From Bacillus massilinigeriensis (GTDB taxonomy: Bacteria > Bacillota > Bacilli > Bacillales > Cytobacillaceae), in the NCBI RefSeq assembly GCF_900117315.1, contig NZ_LT630337.1, positions 2,799,601-2,863,600 on the forward strand: DNA of 64,000 bases, written 5' to 3'. Below the pieces are notes generated by a model, which searched no databases, had not been told where the DNA came from, and saw only the letters and a list, made by a program, of their open reading frames with translations. This document shows positions 55,407 through 64,000 of the stretch, piece by piece. Position numbers and translations under genes: made by a program. How positions within the stretch are numbered: position 1 is the stretch's first letter; every line of letters starts with the position of its first letter.

Positions 55407-56702
55407 TTAACTCGCTTTTTCTCTAGGTTTTGCGTAGATGTTAATACCAGCTTGCTGAAGCATCCATTCTATATGAACTCCATAACCGGAAGTAGGGTCA
55501 TTTACAAAAACATGGGTTACTGCACCCACAACCTTCCCATTTTGAATGATTGGACTACCACTCATCCCTTGGACAATTCCACCTGTTTTCTTCAATAATT
55601 TGGGGTCAGTGACTTTGATAACCATCCCCTTAGTTGCAGGGAATTTTTGTGGAATCGTACTAACAATTTGGATATTAAATAATTGTACTTCATCATTATC
55701 AACGACGGTTAGAATTTGCGCAGGTCCTTCTTTTACTTGATGAGACAATGCAATCGGCATCGGTTCATCCATAATGCCGTTATCCATTTTTCGATTCAAT
55801 TTTCCAAAAATACCAAACGGACTATTTTTTTCAATATTTCCTATTACCTTTTTGTCTGATGAAAAACGGGCTAACTTTTCTCCCGGGTCTCCATTGCTCC
55901 CTTTTTCAATAGAAGTTACGGTTGAGCGTACAATTTGACCATTTTCCACTACGATTGGTTTTTTTGTATCCATATCTGAGATCACGTGGCCTAATGCTCC
56001 ATATTTTTTAGAATCCGCATGATAGAAGGTTAGGGTTCCAATACCTGCAGCAGAATCTCGAATATATAGACCTAGCCTGTAGTTTTCTCCACCTTTTTCC
56101 TTTAATGGTGTAAGTTTTGTTCTTACTTTCCCACTTTCTCGTGAAATAGCTACATCTAAAGGAACTCCCTCTTTTCCTGCCTTTTGGACAAATGGAGCCA
56201 CATCTGACATCTTTTCAATTTTTTCACCATTTATTTCGGTAATGATATCCCCAACCTTTATTCCTGCAAGGTCTCCTGGAGACACCTTTCCATTTTCAGT
56301 TTGAACCTGATGGTGTCCTACAACTAATACGCCGACCGTATTTAGCTTTACACCTATCGATTGTCCACCAGGTATGACACGAAAATCCTTTAATACCTTT
56401 ACATCGACTTTTTTTATTGGAATTCCTGCAAGCTCTAATAGCATTTCATCTTTGCCATAATGATTCGCCTTTAGTGCAATGGATTGATCCTTATCATTTA
56501 TTTCCATGTTAGAATTATCAGAAGAAAGAGAAGCTGATACTGGTATAGCCTTTGACAAGTTTGCCGTTTGTCCTTCAAAAAGTGTTATTTCTTTTGGAAT
56601 GTGAAGATATTCCTGAAATGGATTTGAAAATCCAATGGCAATTAATGAAACAAGGAGAATTCCACCAATTATTTTTCTAAGATGTTCCAATTTCAATACC
56701 AT
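55407..56702 (-). CDS. spoIVB: SpoIVB serine peptidase
   Basis: Forespore-secreted signalling protease that triggers pro-sigma-K processing by cleaving SpoIVFA. The 431 residues have an N-terminal membrane anchor (about 9-27), a PDZ domain about 100-180 ([22 protein letters not shown]), and an S55 peptidase domain with catalytic His in [11 protein letters not shown] and Ser in [12 protein letters not shown] near 378. The Asp follows in the [12 protein letters not shown] stretch. Start at ATG 56702, with GAGGAG close before it; TTG 56696 is an alternative. Confidence 0.95.
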   Translation of the reverse strand: MVLKLEHLRKIIGGILLVSLIAIGFSNPFQEYLHIPKEITLFEGQTANLSKAIPVSASLSSDNSNMEINDKDQSIALKANHYGKDEMLLELAGIPIKKVDVKVLKDFRVIPGGQSIGVKLNTVGVLVVGHHQVQTENGKVSPGDLAGIKVGDIITEINGEKIEKMSDVAPFVQKAGKEGVPLDVAISRESGKVRTKLTPLKEKGGENYRLGLYIRDSAAGIGTLTFYHADSKKYGALGHVISDMDTKKPIVVENGQIVRSTVTSIEKGSNGDPGEKLARFSSDKKVIGNIEKNSPFGIFGKLNRKMDNGIMDEPMPIALSHQVKEGPAQILTVVDNDEVQLFNIQIVSTIPQKFPATKGMVIKVTDPKLLKKTGGIVQGMSGSPIIQNGKVVGAVTHVFVNDPTSGYGVHIEWMLQQAGINIYAKPREKAS

Positions 56703-56789
56703 CACTCTCCTCGCTTCTAGTCCACACATTTCAAATGGCTACAATTATAATTTTGCCTTCATCAAACTCATTTATAACCATTCTCCACA

Positions 56790-56820
56790 TAAAAAAAGCT
56801 ACCCTATATGGATAGCTTTT
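56790..56820 (-). terminator. Terminator of recN, overlapping its stop codon
   Basis: AAAGCTATCC and GGGTAGCTTT arms with an ATATA loop on the minus strand; T run after. The TAG stop of recN is part of the hairpin. Confidence 0.82.
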
Positions 56821-58507
56821 CAAGTTTTTTTGCTTCATGTGCTAATGTTAGAAGTTCTTTTGCATGTTCCTTTGTTAGGTTCGTTATTTCAGCTCCCGAA
56901 ATCATTCTAGCAATTTCCTTAATCTTTTCGGAATGTGATAATGGTTGGACTTCTGTTTTTGTTCTTCCTTTTACAATCTTTTTAGAAATAAACAAATGGG
57001 TATCGGCCATTGCAGCAACTTGAGGTAAGTGTGAAATACATAGGACCTGTGAATTTGTTGATACCTTGTAAATTTTTTCTGCAATAGCCTGTGCAACTCT
57101 ACCACTTACTCCTGTATCCACTTCATCAAAGATAATGGAAGTGATTCCTTGATGCTTAGAAAAAATACTTTTTAAGGCAAGCATGATTCGAGAAAGCTCT
57201 CCACCGGAAGCAGTTTTTGAAAGTGGCTTCAATGGTTCCCCTGGATTTGTTGACAAATAGAATACAACCTTATCAGAGCCTGTTTTCGAATATTGCTCAT
57301 AATCACTTTCAAATCTTACTTCGAAAACTGTCTTCTCCATGTATAACTCTTTCAGTTCTTTATGAATAAGCTTTGTTAATTGATTAGCATATTTTTTTCG
57401 CAATAAATGTAGTTCTTTTGCTTCAAGTTCTAAATCTTTTCTTACCGATAATAATTCCTTTTCAAGCTGGTCGATGTGCCCTTCTTTATTTTGTAGGGTT
57501 TCCATTTCCTCTTCAATTTTTGCTGAATACTCTAGAATTTCAGGAATGGTCTTCCCATACTTTCTTTTCAATTGGTTGATTTCTGATAGTCTTTCCTCTA
57601 TTTCATTTAGACGATTGGGTTCAAATTCAAGATTTTCCAACTCATTTCTTAAATTCTGTGCCAAATCCTCAAGCATATAAAAGCTATTGGAAACATTTTC
57701 AGCCATTTCCTTATATGAGGAATCTAAATCTGCCGCGACCTCTAAATGTCCCATTAAAAGGCTAATCCAATCTAATCCACGCTGTTCTCCTTGAAGGGCG
57801 GAATAGGAAGTGTTTATGGCCTCATAAATTCTCTCAAAGTTCATTAATTTACTTTTTTCCTCTAAAAGCATTTCATCTTCGTTTAGTTTGAGATCCGCAT
57901 TTGTGATTTCATTGTATTGAAATTGAATAAGATCAAGGCGATGAGCAATCTGTTGTTCATTTTCGCTCAAACTTTTTAATCGTTTTTGAACTGCTTCATA
58001 TTTATGATAAATATCTTGATATTGAATGAGAGCTGGACCAATACGATCAAATCCAAATTGATCTAACAAAGTTAAATGCTTTGTATCGTCCATCAATTCT
58101 TGATGCTCATGCTGTCCGTGAATATCGAATAATGTATTGCCGATTTCTCGTAAGGTGGAAATGGTTACGAGCTTTCCATTTATTCGACATACATTTTTCC
58201 CAGAACGAAAAATATCCCTTCTTAAGATTATCATCCCGTCTTCTATCTCAATCCCTAACTCATTTGCTTTTTCATAGCAACCATGAGAGGGGTCTTCGAC
58301 TTGAAATAAACCTTCAATCTCGGCTTTATCCTCACCATGACGAACAAATTCTACAGACCCTCTGCCCCCTGCTAGTAAATGAATAGCATCAATGATAATG
58401 GATTTCCCTGCACCGGTTTCTCCTGTTAATACAGTAAATCCCTTTTCAAATGAAATCGTAAGAGACTCTATAATGGCAAAATTTTTAATCGATATTTCAC
58501 TTAACAA
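56804..58507 (-). CDS. recN: DNA repair protein RecN
   Basis: SMC-like ATPase acting early at double-strand breaks; 567 residues. Walker A in LTGETGAGKSIIIDA near 28-42. A long coiled coil (about 155-370) with the turn near 240-260. ABC signature TASGGELSRIMLALK near 431 and Walker B ITSIIFDEVDTGVSG near 455. Order spoIVB-recN-argR matches B. subtilis. Confidence 0.96.
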   Translation of the reverse strand: MLSEISIKNFAIIESLTISFEKGFTVLTGETGAGKSIIIDAIHLLAGGRGSVEFVRHGEDKAEIEGLFQVEDPSHGCYEKANELGIEIEDGMIILRRDIFRSGKNVCRINGKLVTISTLREIGNTLFDIHGQHEHQELMDDTKHLTLLDQFGFDRIGPALIQYQDIYHKYEAVQKRLKSLSENEQQIAHRLDLIQFQYNEITNADLKLNEDEMLLEEKSKLMNFERIYEAINTSYSALQGEQRGLDWISLLMGHLEVAADLDSSYKEMAENVSNSFYMLEDLAQNLRNELENLEFEPNRLNEIEERLSEINQLKRKYGKTIPEILEYSAKIEEEMETLQNKEGHIDQLEKELLSVRKDLELEAKELHLLRKKYANQLTKLIHKELKELYMEKTVFEVRFESDYEQYSKTGSDKVVFYLSTNPGEPLKPLSKTASGGELSRIMLALKSIFSKHQGITSIIFDEVDTGVSGRVAQAIAEKIYKVSTNSQVLCISHLPQVAAMADTHLFISKKIVKGRTKTEVQPLSHSEKIKEIARMISGAEITNLTKEHAKELLTLAHEAKKLEKLSI

Positions 58508-58524
58508 GTGTTCATCACCTCGTG

Positions 58525-58974
58525 TTACAACATTTCAAGGAAGCGATTCGAAATAATTTCTGTTTCCTCCGGTGTTTTACAAATAATCAGTATCGTATCA
58601 TCACCGCAAATCGTTCCTAGTATTTCTTCCCAATCAAGATTATCAACCAATGCTCCGATGGCCATCGCATTACCAGGGAGAGTTTTCATCACTAATAAAT
58701 GCCCTGCCATGTCCATACGAACAAATGCATCCATTAGATTTCGTTTTAATTTCTGTAATGGATTAAATCGTTGGTCTGCTGGTAAGCTATATTTATATCG
58801 TCCATCCAATAAAGGTACTTTTACTAAGTGAAGTTCTTTAATATCACGAGAAACAGTGGCTTGTGTGACATTTACACCTGCGTTTTTTAATTCATCTACC
58901 AACTCATCCTGAGTCTCTATATCATTATTGGTAATTATTTCTCTAATTTTTATATGACGTTGCCCTTTATTCAC
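58525..58974 (-). CDS. argR: Arginine repressor ArgR (AhrC)
   Basis: Hexameric arginine-dependent repressor of arginine synthesis and activator of catabolism; 149 residues. Winged helix 1-70 ([22 protein letters not shown], then [17 protein letters not shown] recognition helix). The C-terminal oligomerisation/arginine domain carries [13 protein letters not shown] near 123-135. GTG at 58974 follows AGAGGGTG and gives the same length as B. subtilis AhrC. Confidence 0.96.
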   Translation of the reverse strand: MNKGQRHIKIREIITNNDIETQDELVDELKNAGVNVTQATVSRDIKELHLVKVPLLDGRYKYSLPADQRFNPLQKLKRNLMDAFVRMDMAGHLLVMKTLPGNAMAIGALVDNLDWEEILGTICGDDTILIICKTPEETEIISNRFLEML

Positions 58975-59161
58975 TCTTACACCCTCTAACAGAAAGATTT
59001 TTGTGTAAAAATATTGTTGATTGTAGTCGCTGCTTGTCATTTCTTATTATACATTTTTTTGTAGAAATTAGTTGATTGTTATATTAAATTCAATAAAAAT
59101 ACAGAAAACCCCTTCTGCAAAAAGACAAATTTATACAAAAATCCTCGTAGAACCGGGTAGA

Positions 59162-59191
59162 AAAAAAGAAGAGACTGAATTAATCAGCCTC
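59162..59191 (-). terminator. Terminator of tlyA, overlapping its stop codon
   Basis: GAGACTGA (59171-59178) and TCAGCCTC (59184-59191) pair with one mismatch; seven or more T follow on the minus strand. The TAA stop of tlyA is in the loop. Confidence 0.75.
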
Positions 59192-60031
59192 ATTCTCTAT
59201 TGATGGTTTTGATTTTAGGGTTGAGTGGGCATCGAGAACCACTTGATGAACGGAAGTTGGTATAGAATTACTTCCCCTTTCCTTTTCCCCACTCCAAAAC
59301 AAATGAAGTAAAAATTCAATATTCCCTTCCCCACCAGTGATTGGTGAAAACGATAGATTTTTCACATCGTAGCCTAAGCTTAAGGAAAAATCGATAATGG
59401 TACTCACAACATTTTCATGAGTTTTCGCTTCTCTTACAATGCCTTTTTTTCCGACTTGATCACGGCCTGCTTCAAATTGTGGCTTCACAAGGGCGATTAC
59501 ATCGCTATTTGGAACAAGTAAGGTCTTAAGGACAGGAAGGATTAGTTTCAATGAAATAAAGGATACATCAATGGATGCGAAATTAGGCATCTCCTTTACT
59601 AGGTCACTTGGAGTAACATAGCGAAAGTTTGTCCTTTCCATCACTACTACCCTCTCATCCTGCCTTAATTTCCAGGCAAGCTGGTTATATCCTACATCCA
59701 ACGCATAAGACATTTTTGCTCCGTTTTGAAGTGCACAGTCAGTAAATCCACCTGTTGAAGCACCGATATCTAGCAATACCTTGTCTTGAATTTGTAAATC
59801 AAAGGTCTTCAATGCCTTTTCTAATTTCAATCCACCGCGACTCACATAAGGGATTGCATGTCCTTTCACAGTTAAAGGGATATCAATACTCACCTTTTCG
59901 CCAGGCTTATCCAATCGCATTTCATTTGAATAGACAAGACCTGCCATAACTGCACGCTTTGCTTTTTCTCTTGTTTCAGCTAATCCTCTTTCAACTAATA
60001 ATACGTCTATTCGTTCTTTCTTTGTTTTCAT
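59180..60031 (-). CDS. yqxC: TlyA family rRNA methyltransferase
   Basis: A 283-residue protein: S4 RNA-binding domain 1-65 (RIDVLLVERGLAETREKAKRAVMAGLV) and FtsJ-like methyltransferase domain 75-260 with SAM motif LDIGASTGGFTDCALQNGA near 88-106. Mycobacterial TlyA adds 2'-O-methyl groups to cytidines in 16S and 23S rRNA; the Bacillus homologue is assigned by similarity. It follows dxs by 3 bp. Confidence 0.9.
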   Translation of the reverse strand: MKTKKERIDVLLVERGLAETREKAKRAVMAGLVYSNEMRLDKPGEKVSIDIPLTVKGHAIPYVSRGGLKLEKALKTFDLQIQDKVLLDIGASTGGFTDCALQNGAKMSYALDVGYNQLAWKLRQDERVVVMERTNFRYVTPSDLVKEMPNFASIDVSFISLKLILPVLKTLLVPNSDVIALVKPQFEAGRDQVGKKGIVREAKTHENVVSTIIDFSLSLGYDVKNLSFSPITGGEGNIEFLLHLFWSGEKERGSNSIPTSVHQVVLDAHSTLKSKPSIENEAD

Positions 60032-60034
60032 CGT

Positions 60035-61927
60035 TTAGACCCTTTTTTCTTTTTCTCTTGTTAAATTGAGAATCTTTTTAACTACATCCTCAGTAGTTAA
60101 TCCAATTTCCTTTAATAATTCTTCCACTCCACCATGCTCAATAAACTCATCGGGAATACCTACTCGGTCGACTACGGCATCAAAATATTGGTGGTCATGT
60201 GCAAACTCAAGTACAGAACTTCCGAAGCCTCCTTGTAAAAGGGCTTCCTCAATCGTCAGGATTGGAATTTTCTTCTTTAGAAGGCTCATTAGCCTATTTT
60301 CATCTAAAGGTTTAATAAATCTTGCATTTATTACTGAAACCGAATAACCTAAGCTCTCAAGCTTACTCGCTGCTTCCATAGCCATAGGAATCGTTGTGCC
60401 AAAGGTCAAAATGGCGGCATCTTCACCACTTCTGAGTTCTTCCCACGTTCCAATCGGGATTTCTGAAAGCTCATCATCCATTGGTACGCCATAACCATTT
60501 CCTCTTGGAAACCGCATGGCTATTGGTCCATCATTGTAATTTAAAGCAGTGTATACCATATGTTGACCTTCGTTTTCATCTTTTGGCATCATTAATATCA
60601 TGTTTGGAATATGACGTAAAAAGGCAATGTCGAAAACTCCTTGATGTGTCTCTCCATCGGCTCCAACCAAGCCAGCACGGTCGATTCCGATAAAAACATT
60701 TAAATTTTGTCTGCAAATGTCATGAACAACCTGGTCATATGCTCTTTGCAAAAAGGTTGAATAAATTGCTAAGAAGGGCTTCATATTTTGTGTGGCTAAC
60801 CCTGCAGCAACAGTTGCCGCGTGCTGCTCAGCGATCCCGACATCGTACATTCGATCAGGAAACTCTGATGCAAATCCCTCAAGCTTTGAACCGACTGGCA
60901 TTGCAGGTGTAATGGCCACTATCCGCTCGTCCTTTCGTGCCAACCTTCTTACCGTTTCACTAACAAGACTGCTCCATGCTGGGGCAGCGTTCATCGGTTT
61001 GATGATATCCCCAGTTTCCATCTTGTATGGGCCGGTTCCGTGCCATGTTCCTGTTCGGTCCGTTTCAGCAGGTTTGTAGCCTTTCCCTTTTTTTGTAATA
61101 ACATGCAAAAGAACAGGCCCTTCTGTTTTTTTGGCATAGTTAATATTTTCTATTAAATTCTCAAAATTATGCCCATCTACAGGTCCTAAATAGGTAAAGC
61201 CCAATTCTTCAAAAAAGATTCCTGAAACAAGTAAATATTTTAAGCTATCCTTTACTCTTTCCGCAGTTGCCGCTAAACGTCCCCCCACTGCAGGTATTTT
61301 CTTCAAGAGCATTTCGAGCTCGTCTTTTGCCCACTGATATTTCCCGGCTGTTCTCAGTCTCCCCAGAACATTATGTAAAGCACCAACGTTTGGAGCAATG
61401 GACATTTCGTTATCATTTAAGACAACGATCATATCCTTTTTTTCATGTCCAATATGATTTAAGGCCTCTAAAGCCATTCCACCGGTTAGGGCTCCATCAC
61501 CTATTACTGGCACGATAAACGATTTCTCTTTCTTTAAATCCCTTGCGATGGCCATCCCCATGGCTGCAGATAAGGAAGTGGAGCTGTGTCCTGTTTCCCA
61601 AACATCATGTTCACTTTCTATGCGCTTTGGAAATCCGCATAGTCCTTTATATTGTCTCAATGTGCTAAATTGGTCCGCTCTTCCTGTAAGTATTTTATGA
61701 ACGTATGATTGATGCCCTACATCCCACAAGATTTTATCCACTGGGCTATTAAAACATCTATGTAAAGCGATTGTTAATTCAACTACTCCTAAATTAGGCC
61801 CAATATGACCGCCTGTTTTTGAAAGATTTTCTACAAGAAACTTACGAATATCCTTACTTAATAGTTCTAATTCCTTCATTGATAAATCTTTTAAAAAAGA
61901 GGGGTCTTTTATTGATAATAGATCCAT
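60035..61927 (-). CDS. dxs: 1-deoxy-D-xylulose-5-phosphate synthase
   Basis: First step of the MEP isoprenoid pathway: condenses pyruvate and glyceraldehyde 3-phosphate with thiamine diphosphate. The 630 residues show [14 protein letters not shown] near 73, [14 protein letters not shown] near 113, the ThDP motif [18 protein letters not shown]...NDNEMSI near 145-180, and the C-terminal transketolase part [13 protein letters not shown] near 365. ATG at 61927 gives the standard MDLLSI start. Own promoter upstream. Confidence 0.96.
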   Translation of the reverse strand: MDLLSIKDPSFLKDLSMKELELLSKDIRKFLVENLSKTGGHIGPNLGVVELTIALHRCFNSPVDKILWDVGHQSYVHKILTGRADQFSTLRQYKGLCGFPKRIESEHDVWETGHSSTSLSAAMGMAIARDLKKEKSFIVPVIGDGALTGGMALEALNHIGHEKKDMIVVLNDNEMSIAPNVGALHNVLGRLRTAGKYQWAKDELEMLLKKIPAVGGRLAATAERVKDSLKYLLVSGIFFEELGFTYLGPVDGHNFENLIENINYAKKTEGPVLLHVITKKGKGYKPAETDRTGTWHGTGPYKMETGDIIKPMNAAPAWSSLVSETVRRLARKDERIVAITPAMPVGSKLEGFASEFPDRMYDVGIAEQHAATVAAGLATQNMKPFLAIYSTFLQRAYDQVVHDICRQNLNVFIGIDRAGLVGADGETHQGVFDIAFLRHIPNMILMMPKDENEGQHMVYTALNYNDGPIAMRFPRGNGYGVPMDDELSEIPIGTWEELRSGEDAAILTFGTTIPMAMEAASKLESLGYSVSVINARFIKPLDENRLMSLLKKKIPILTIEEALLQGGFGSSVLEFAHDHQYFDAVVDRVGIPDEFIEHGGVEELLKEIGLTTEDVVKKILNLTREKEKRV

Positions 61928-61982
61928 AAATAGGATCACTCACTTTCATTTATTAAAGTTTACTAATTATTCTTTACCTTTT

Positions 61983-62010
61983 ATTATAGGGAAAACACTT
62001 TATTCCGCAA
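61983..62010 (-). promoter_or_regulatory. Sigma-A promoter of dxs-tlyA
   Basis: Minus strand TTGCGG (62005-62010), 16-bp spacer, perfect TATAAT (61983-61988), 56 bp upstream of the dxs start and just after the ispA terminator. Confidence 0.65.
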
Positions 62011-62052
62011 ATTTCTTTATCTCGGGAAAATAAAACTTAGAAATTTCAAGGC

Positions 62053-62090
62053 TGAAAAAATAGCCGCTAACACTAACGTGATAACGGCAC
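62053..62090 (-). terminator. Terminator of the xseA-xseB-ispA operon
   Basis: GCCGCTAACAC (62063-62073) and GTGATAACGGC (62078-62088) form an 11-bp stem with one mismatch and a 4-nt loop; T-rich TATTTTTTC follows on the minus strand. Confidence 0.82.
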
Positions 62091-62137
62091 CTAAGTTATT
62101 ATACCATACATTTTTTTTGGTCTCAATGAATCATGCA

Positions 62138-63031
62138 TTAATGGTCCCGATGTGCGATTAATAAAGTGATTTCTTCTAGCAAACTTGTTTTTAATCCGGT
62201 TTCCTTTAACAATCTAAGGCTTTCATTTATGTGATTCTTTAACGCCCTTTTTGCCCCAGCTAAGGTTAATAATGCCGGGTAGGTCATTTTATGATTCTCT
62301 TCGTCACTGCCTACTGGCTTACCTATTTTTTCTTCATCGCCTTCAAGGTCTAATATATCATCGCGAATTTGAAAGGCTAGTCCTAAATGATAGGCAAATT
62401 TAGATAGAATCTTCTTTTCCATTTCGGTTGCTCTTGCAAGAATTGCACCAGCCAATATACTAAATTCAAGGAGCTTTCCTGTCTTATGTACATGAACATA
62501 TTCAAGCTCTTCCAGGGTTAGCTTTTTTCCTTCCGCCTCCATGTCGGCAACCTGACCCCCAACCATTCCTTCTGCACCAGAGGCCTTTGCAAATTCTTGA
62601 ATGATGGCAATTTTTTGATCGGCATCAGCATGTTCGGATGGTATTTGAGCAATTAATTGAAATCCATAGGTTAATAATGCATCACCAGAAAGAGTAGCTA
62701 TGGCTTCACCAAACACCTTGTGATTTGTCGGTTTTCCCCTTCGTAAGTCATCATCATCCATTGAAGGCAGATCATCATGAATTAATGAATAGGTATGAAT
62801 CATTTCAATGGCACTAGCGACTTCCAAGCCCTTTTCTATTGGTTTATCAAAAGCTTTTAGTGTGGCAAATAATAATAATGGACGAATACGTTTTCCACCT
62901 GCATTTAAGGAATAAAGCATTGATTCTTTTAATATTTGAGGTGCATCAAGCTTATCAACACTTTCATTTAGCTTTTGAATGAGCATTTCTTTTTGAGATT
63001 CTGCAAAAGATCCTAGATTATCATTATCCAC
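62138..63031 (-). CDS. ispA: Farnesyl (geranylgeranyl) diphosphate synthase
   Basis: Prenyltransferase of 297 residues making farnesyl diphosphate from IPP and DMAPP. First Asp-rich motif DDLPSMDDDDLRRGKPTNH near 80-98, second motif FQIRDDILDLEGD near 220-232, and GGKRIRP near 44. GTG 63031 follows GAGGAGGAT and lies one base after the xseB stop; codons upstream to 63073 would overlap xseB. Confidence 0.95.
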   Translation of the reverse strand: MDNDNLGSFAESQKEMLIQKLNESVDKLDAPQILKESMLYSLNAGGKRIRPLLLFATLKAFDKPIEKGLEVASAIEMIHTYSLIHDDLPSMDDDDLRRGKPTNHKVFGEAIATLSGDALLTYGFQLIAQIPSEHADADQKIAIIQEFAKASGAEGMVGGQVADMEAEGKKLTLEELEYVHVHKTGKLLEFSILAGAILARATEMEKKILSKFAYHLGLAFQIRDDILDLEGDEEKIGKPVGSDEENHKMTYPALLTLAGAKRALKNHINESLRLLKETGLKTSLLEEITLLIAHRDH

Positions 63032-63032
63032 T

Positions 63033-63266
63033 CTAGTTATCCTCCTCAATAGAAAAGCCTTCCTTCTGTCCATCCTCCGTTAAAATTTGTGTTAATTGAC
63101 CTTCCACACGCTTTAACTTATCATGGCAAAATTTAGATAGCTCCATACCCTTTTGATAAATAGAAATGGCCTCTTCGAGAGGTACATCTCCCTCCTCTAA
63201 CTTTTCAACAATCTCCTCTAATTGATCCATCGCCTCTTCAAAGGTCATTTTTTGATCGTTACTCAT
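63033..63266 (-). CDS. xseB: Exodeoxyribonuclease VII small subunit
   Basis: A 77-residue helical hairpin protein that binds Xse[37 protein letters not shown] (8-43) is the family signature, followed by [12 protein letters not shown]. Its ATG lies inside the xseA stop region (ATGAGTAA, 8-nt overlap). Confidence 0.95.
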   Translation of the reverse strand: MSNDQKMTFEEAMDQLEEIVEKLEEGDVPLEEAISIYQKGMELSKFCHDKLKRVEGQLTQILTEDGQKEGFSIEEDN

Positions 63267-64000
63267 TTTTACTCCCCCCCTGTATGTCTTTTACCTCACA
63301 ATAAATGGTTCCATCTGATAACTTTACATTGATTCGATCATTTATATTAACTTGCTCTGTACTCTTAACTAGCTTTCCATCTTCCCCGTAGACGACACTG
63401 TATCCTCTACTCATAATTTTCAATGGATTTAACGCCTCTAAGGTTGAAATCACATGAGAATATTTCTGGATATTCTTTGAAAGGATTAATGACATGGAAC
63501 GATTAAGATTCCTAAGAATGACTTGATGCTTTTGTTTATATTGAATAACCTGTTCATTTGGTGATTTAAGTACTAATCTCTTCTCCAATTGAATAAATTG
63601 CTCACTCTTTTGCTCTAATAATTTACCAGTTCCCTTTATAAGCTCTTCTTTCATTTTGTCTACTTGCTCTAATTTTTGCTCATATAACTTATGTGGGTAG
63701 CGGAAGGCATAAGACTTCTGCAGGCGTTCTAAACGATCACCTTGGATGGAGATCTTCTTCTTCATGGTTCTCATTAATCTTGTCTGATTTGTATAAATCT
63801 TGCCAAGAAGTTCATCGATATGTGGAACCGCCAGCTCTGCTGCTCCTGTTGGAGTAGGTGCCCTTTTGTCTGCAACAAAATCTGCAATCGTTACATCAGT
63901 CTCATGTCCTACTGCTGAAATAATTGGAATGGAAGAAGAAAAAATCGCTCTTGCAACTATTTCTTCATTAAATGCCCATAATTCCTCAATCGATCCCCCT
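63259..64000 (-). CDS. xseA: Exodeoxyribonuclease VII large subunit, C-terminal part (cut by window end)
   Basis: The frame continues open to the window edge, so the N-terminal OB-fold is missing and 247 codons are visible. The first residues ([13 protein letters not shown], then [32 protein letters not shown]) are the conserved catalytic core of XseA. A long coiled-coil stretch follows (about 85-180), then a beta-rich tail ([15 protein letters not shown]) with the [12 protein letters not shown]-terminus. Degrades single-stranded DNA with XseB. Confidence 0.95.
   Translation of the reverse strand, partial: GGSIEELWAFNEEIVARAIFSSSIPIISAVGHETDVTIADFVADKRAPTPTGAAELAVPHIDELLGKIYTNQTRLMRTMKKKISIQGDRLERLQKSYAFRYPHKLYEQKLEQVDKMKEELIKGTGKLLEQKSEQFIQLEKRLVLKSPNEQVIQYKQKHQVILRNLNRSMSLILSKNIQKYSHVISTLEALNPLKIMSRGYSVVYGEDGKLVKSTEQVNINDRINVKLSDGTIYCEVKDIQGGSKNE

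Overview
The window is a stretch of core chromosome from an endospore-forming, low-GC member of the Bacillaceae. The evidence is the set of sporulation genes (dacF, spoIIM, spoIVB, spo0A, mciZ), the B. subtilis-like gene order (drm-pupG, fur-yqzK-xerD, nudF-mciZ-yqkF, proI, rnz-zwf-gndA, yqjE-yqjD-yqjC, artPQM-brxB, the ptb-to-bkdB operon, spo0A-spoIVB-recN-argR-tlyA-dxs-ispA-xseB-xseA), and typical SD sequences with GTG and TTG starts. The genus cannot be fixed by reading alone. Most genes lie on the minus strand. No rRNA, tRNA, transposase, integrase of a mobile element, prophage or CRISPR array was found.

Layout. 1-6.9 kb: nucleoside salvage (pdp, pupG, drm), XerD, YqzK, Fur with a clear Fur-regulated promoter, and SpoIIM; dacF is cut by the window start. 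7-17 kb: accessory and repair genes, comprising a GNAT acetyltransferase, endonuclease Q translationally coupled to NudF, the small gene mciZ, an aldo-keto reductase, a thiolase, a hydrolase, a lipoprotein, a CDGSH protein, and a LexA-controlled polymerase/YolD-like pair. 16.7-17.8 kb is non-coding and holds two nested hairpins and a degenerate array of TTCGCGAA dyads with a period of about 20 bp. 17.8-31 kb: SDR and metallo-hydrolase, proI under a T-box leader, RNase Z, zwf and gndA, a second Y-family polymerase, a lone CheW, an M20 peptidase, and the acyl-CoA carboxylase/methylmalonyl-CoA epimerase pair. 31-35.6 kb: the 31-residue Prli42-like protein, a YqjA-type membrane protein, an arginine-type ABC transporter and BrxB. 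35.7-41 kb: methylmalonyl-CoA mutase (two subunits) with its GTPase chaperone MeaB. 41-51.3 kb: the branched-chain keto-acid operon ptb-bcd-buk-lpdV-bkdAA-bkdAB-bkdB with a near-perfect sigma-54 promoter and its activator BkdR. 51.4-64 kb: YqzF, a glycerophosphodiesterase, a FapA-type protein, Spo0A with a sigma-H promoter and 0A boxes, SpoIVB, RecN, ArgR, TlyA, Dxs, IspA, XseB and the C-terminal part of XseA.

How the genes fit together. Branched-chain amino acids are oxidised through Bcd and the Bkd complex. The acyl-CoA products can be turned into acyl phosphates and acids by Ptb and Buk. Propionyl-CoA from isoleucine and valine can enter the TCA cycle through the carboxylase, the epimerase and the B12-dependent mutase. 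B. subtilis, as far as I recall, keeps the carboxylase and epimerase genes but lacks the mutase, so this genome seems to have the complete route, except for a biotin carboxylase subunit that must lie elsewhere.

The window is mostly ordinary. I did not find a convincing undescribed multi-gene system. The features most worth a second look are the TTCGCGAA array, the nested-hairpin element beside it, an unrecognised 43-codon gene with its own promoter and terminator, and the Rossmann-like N-terminal domain of BkdR.
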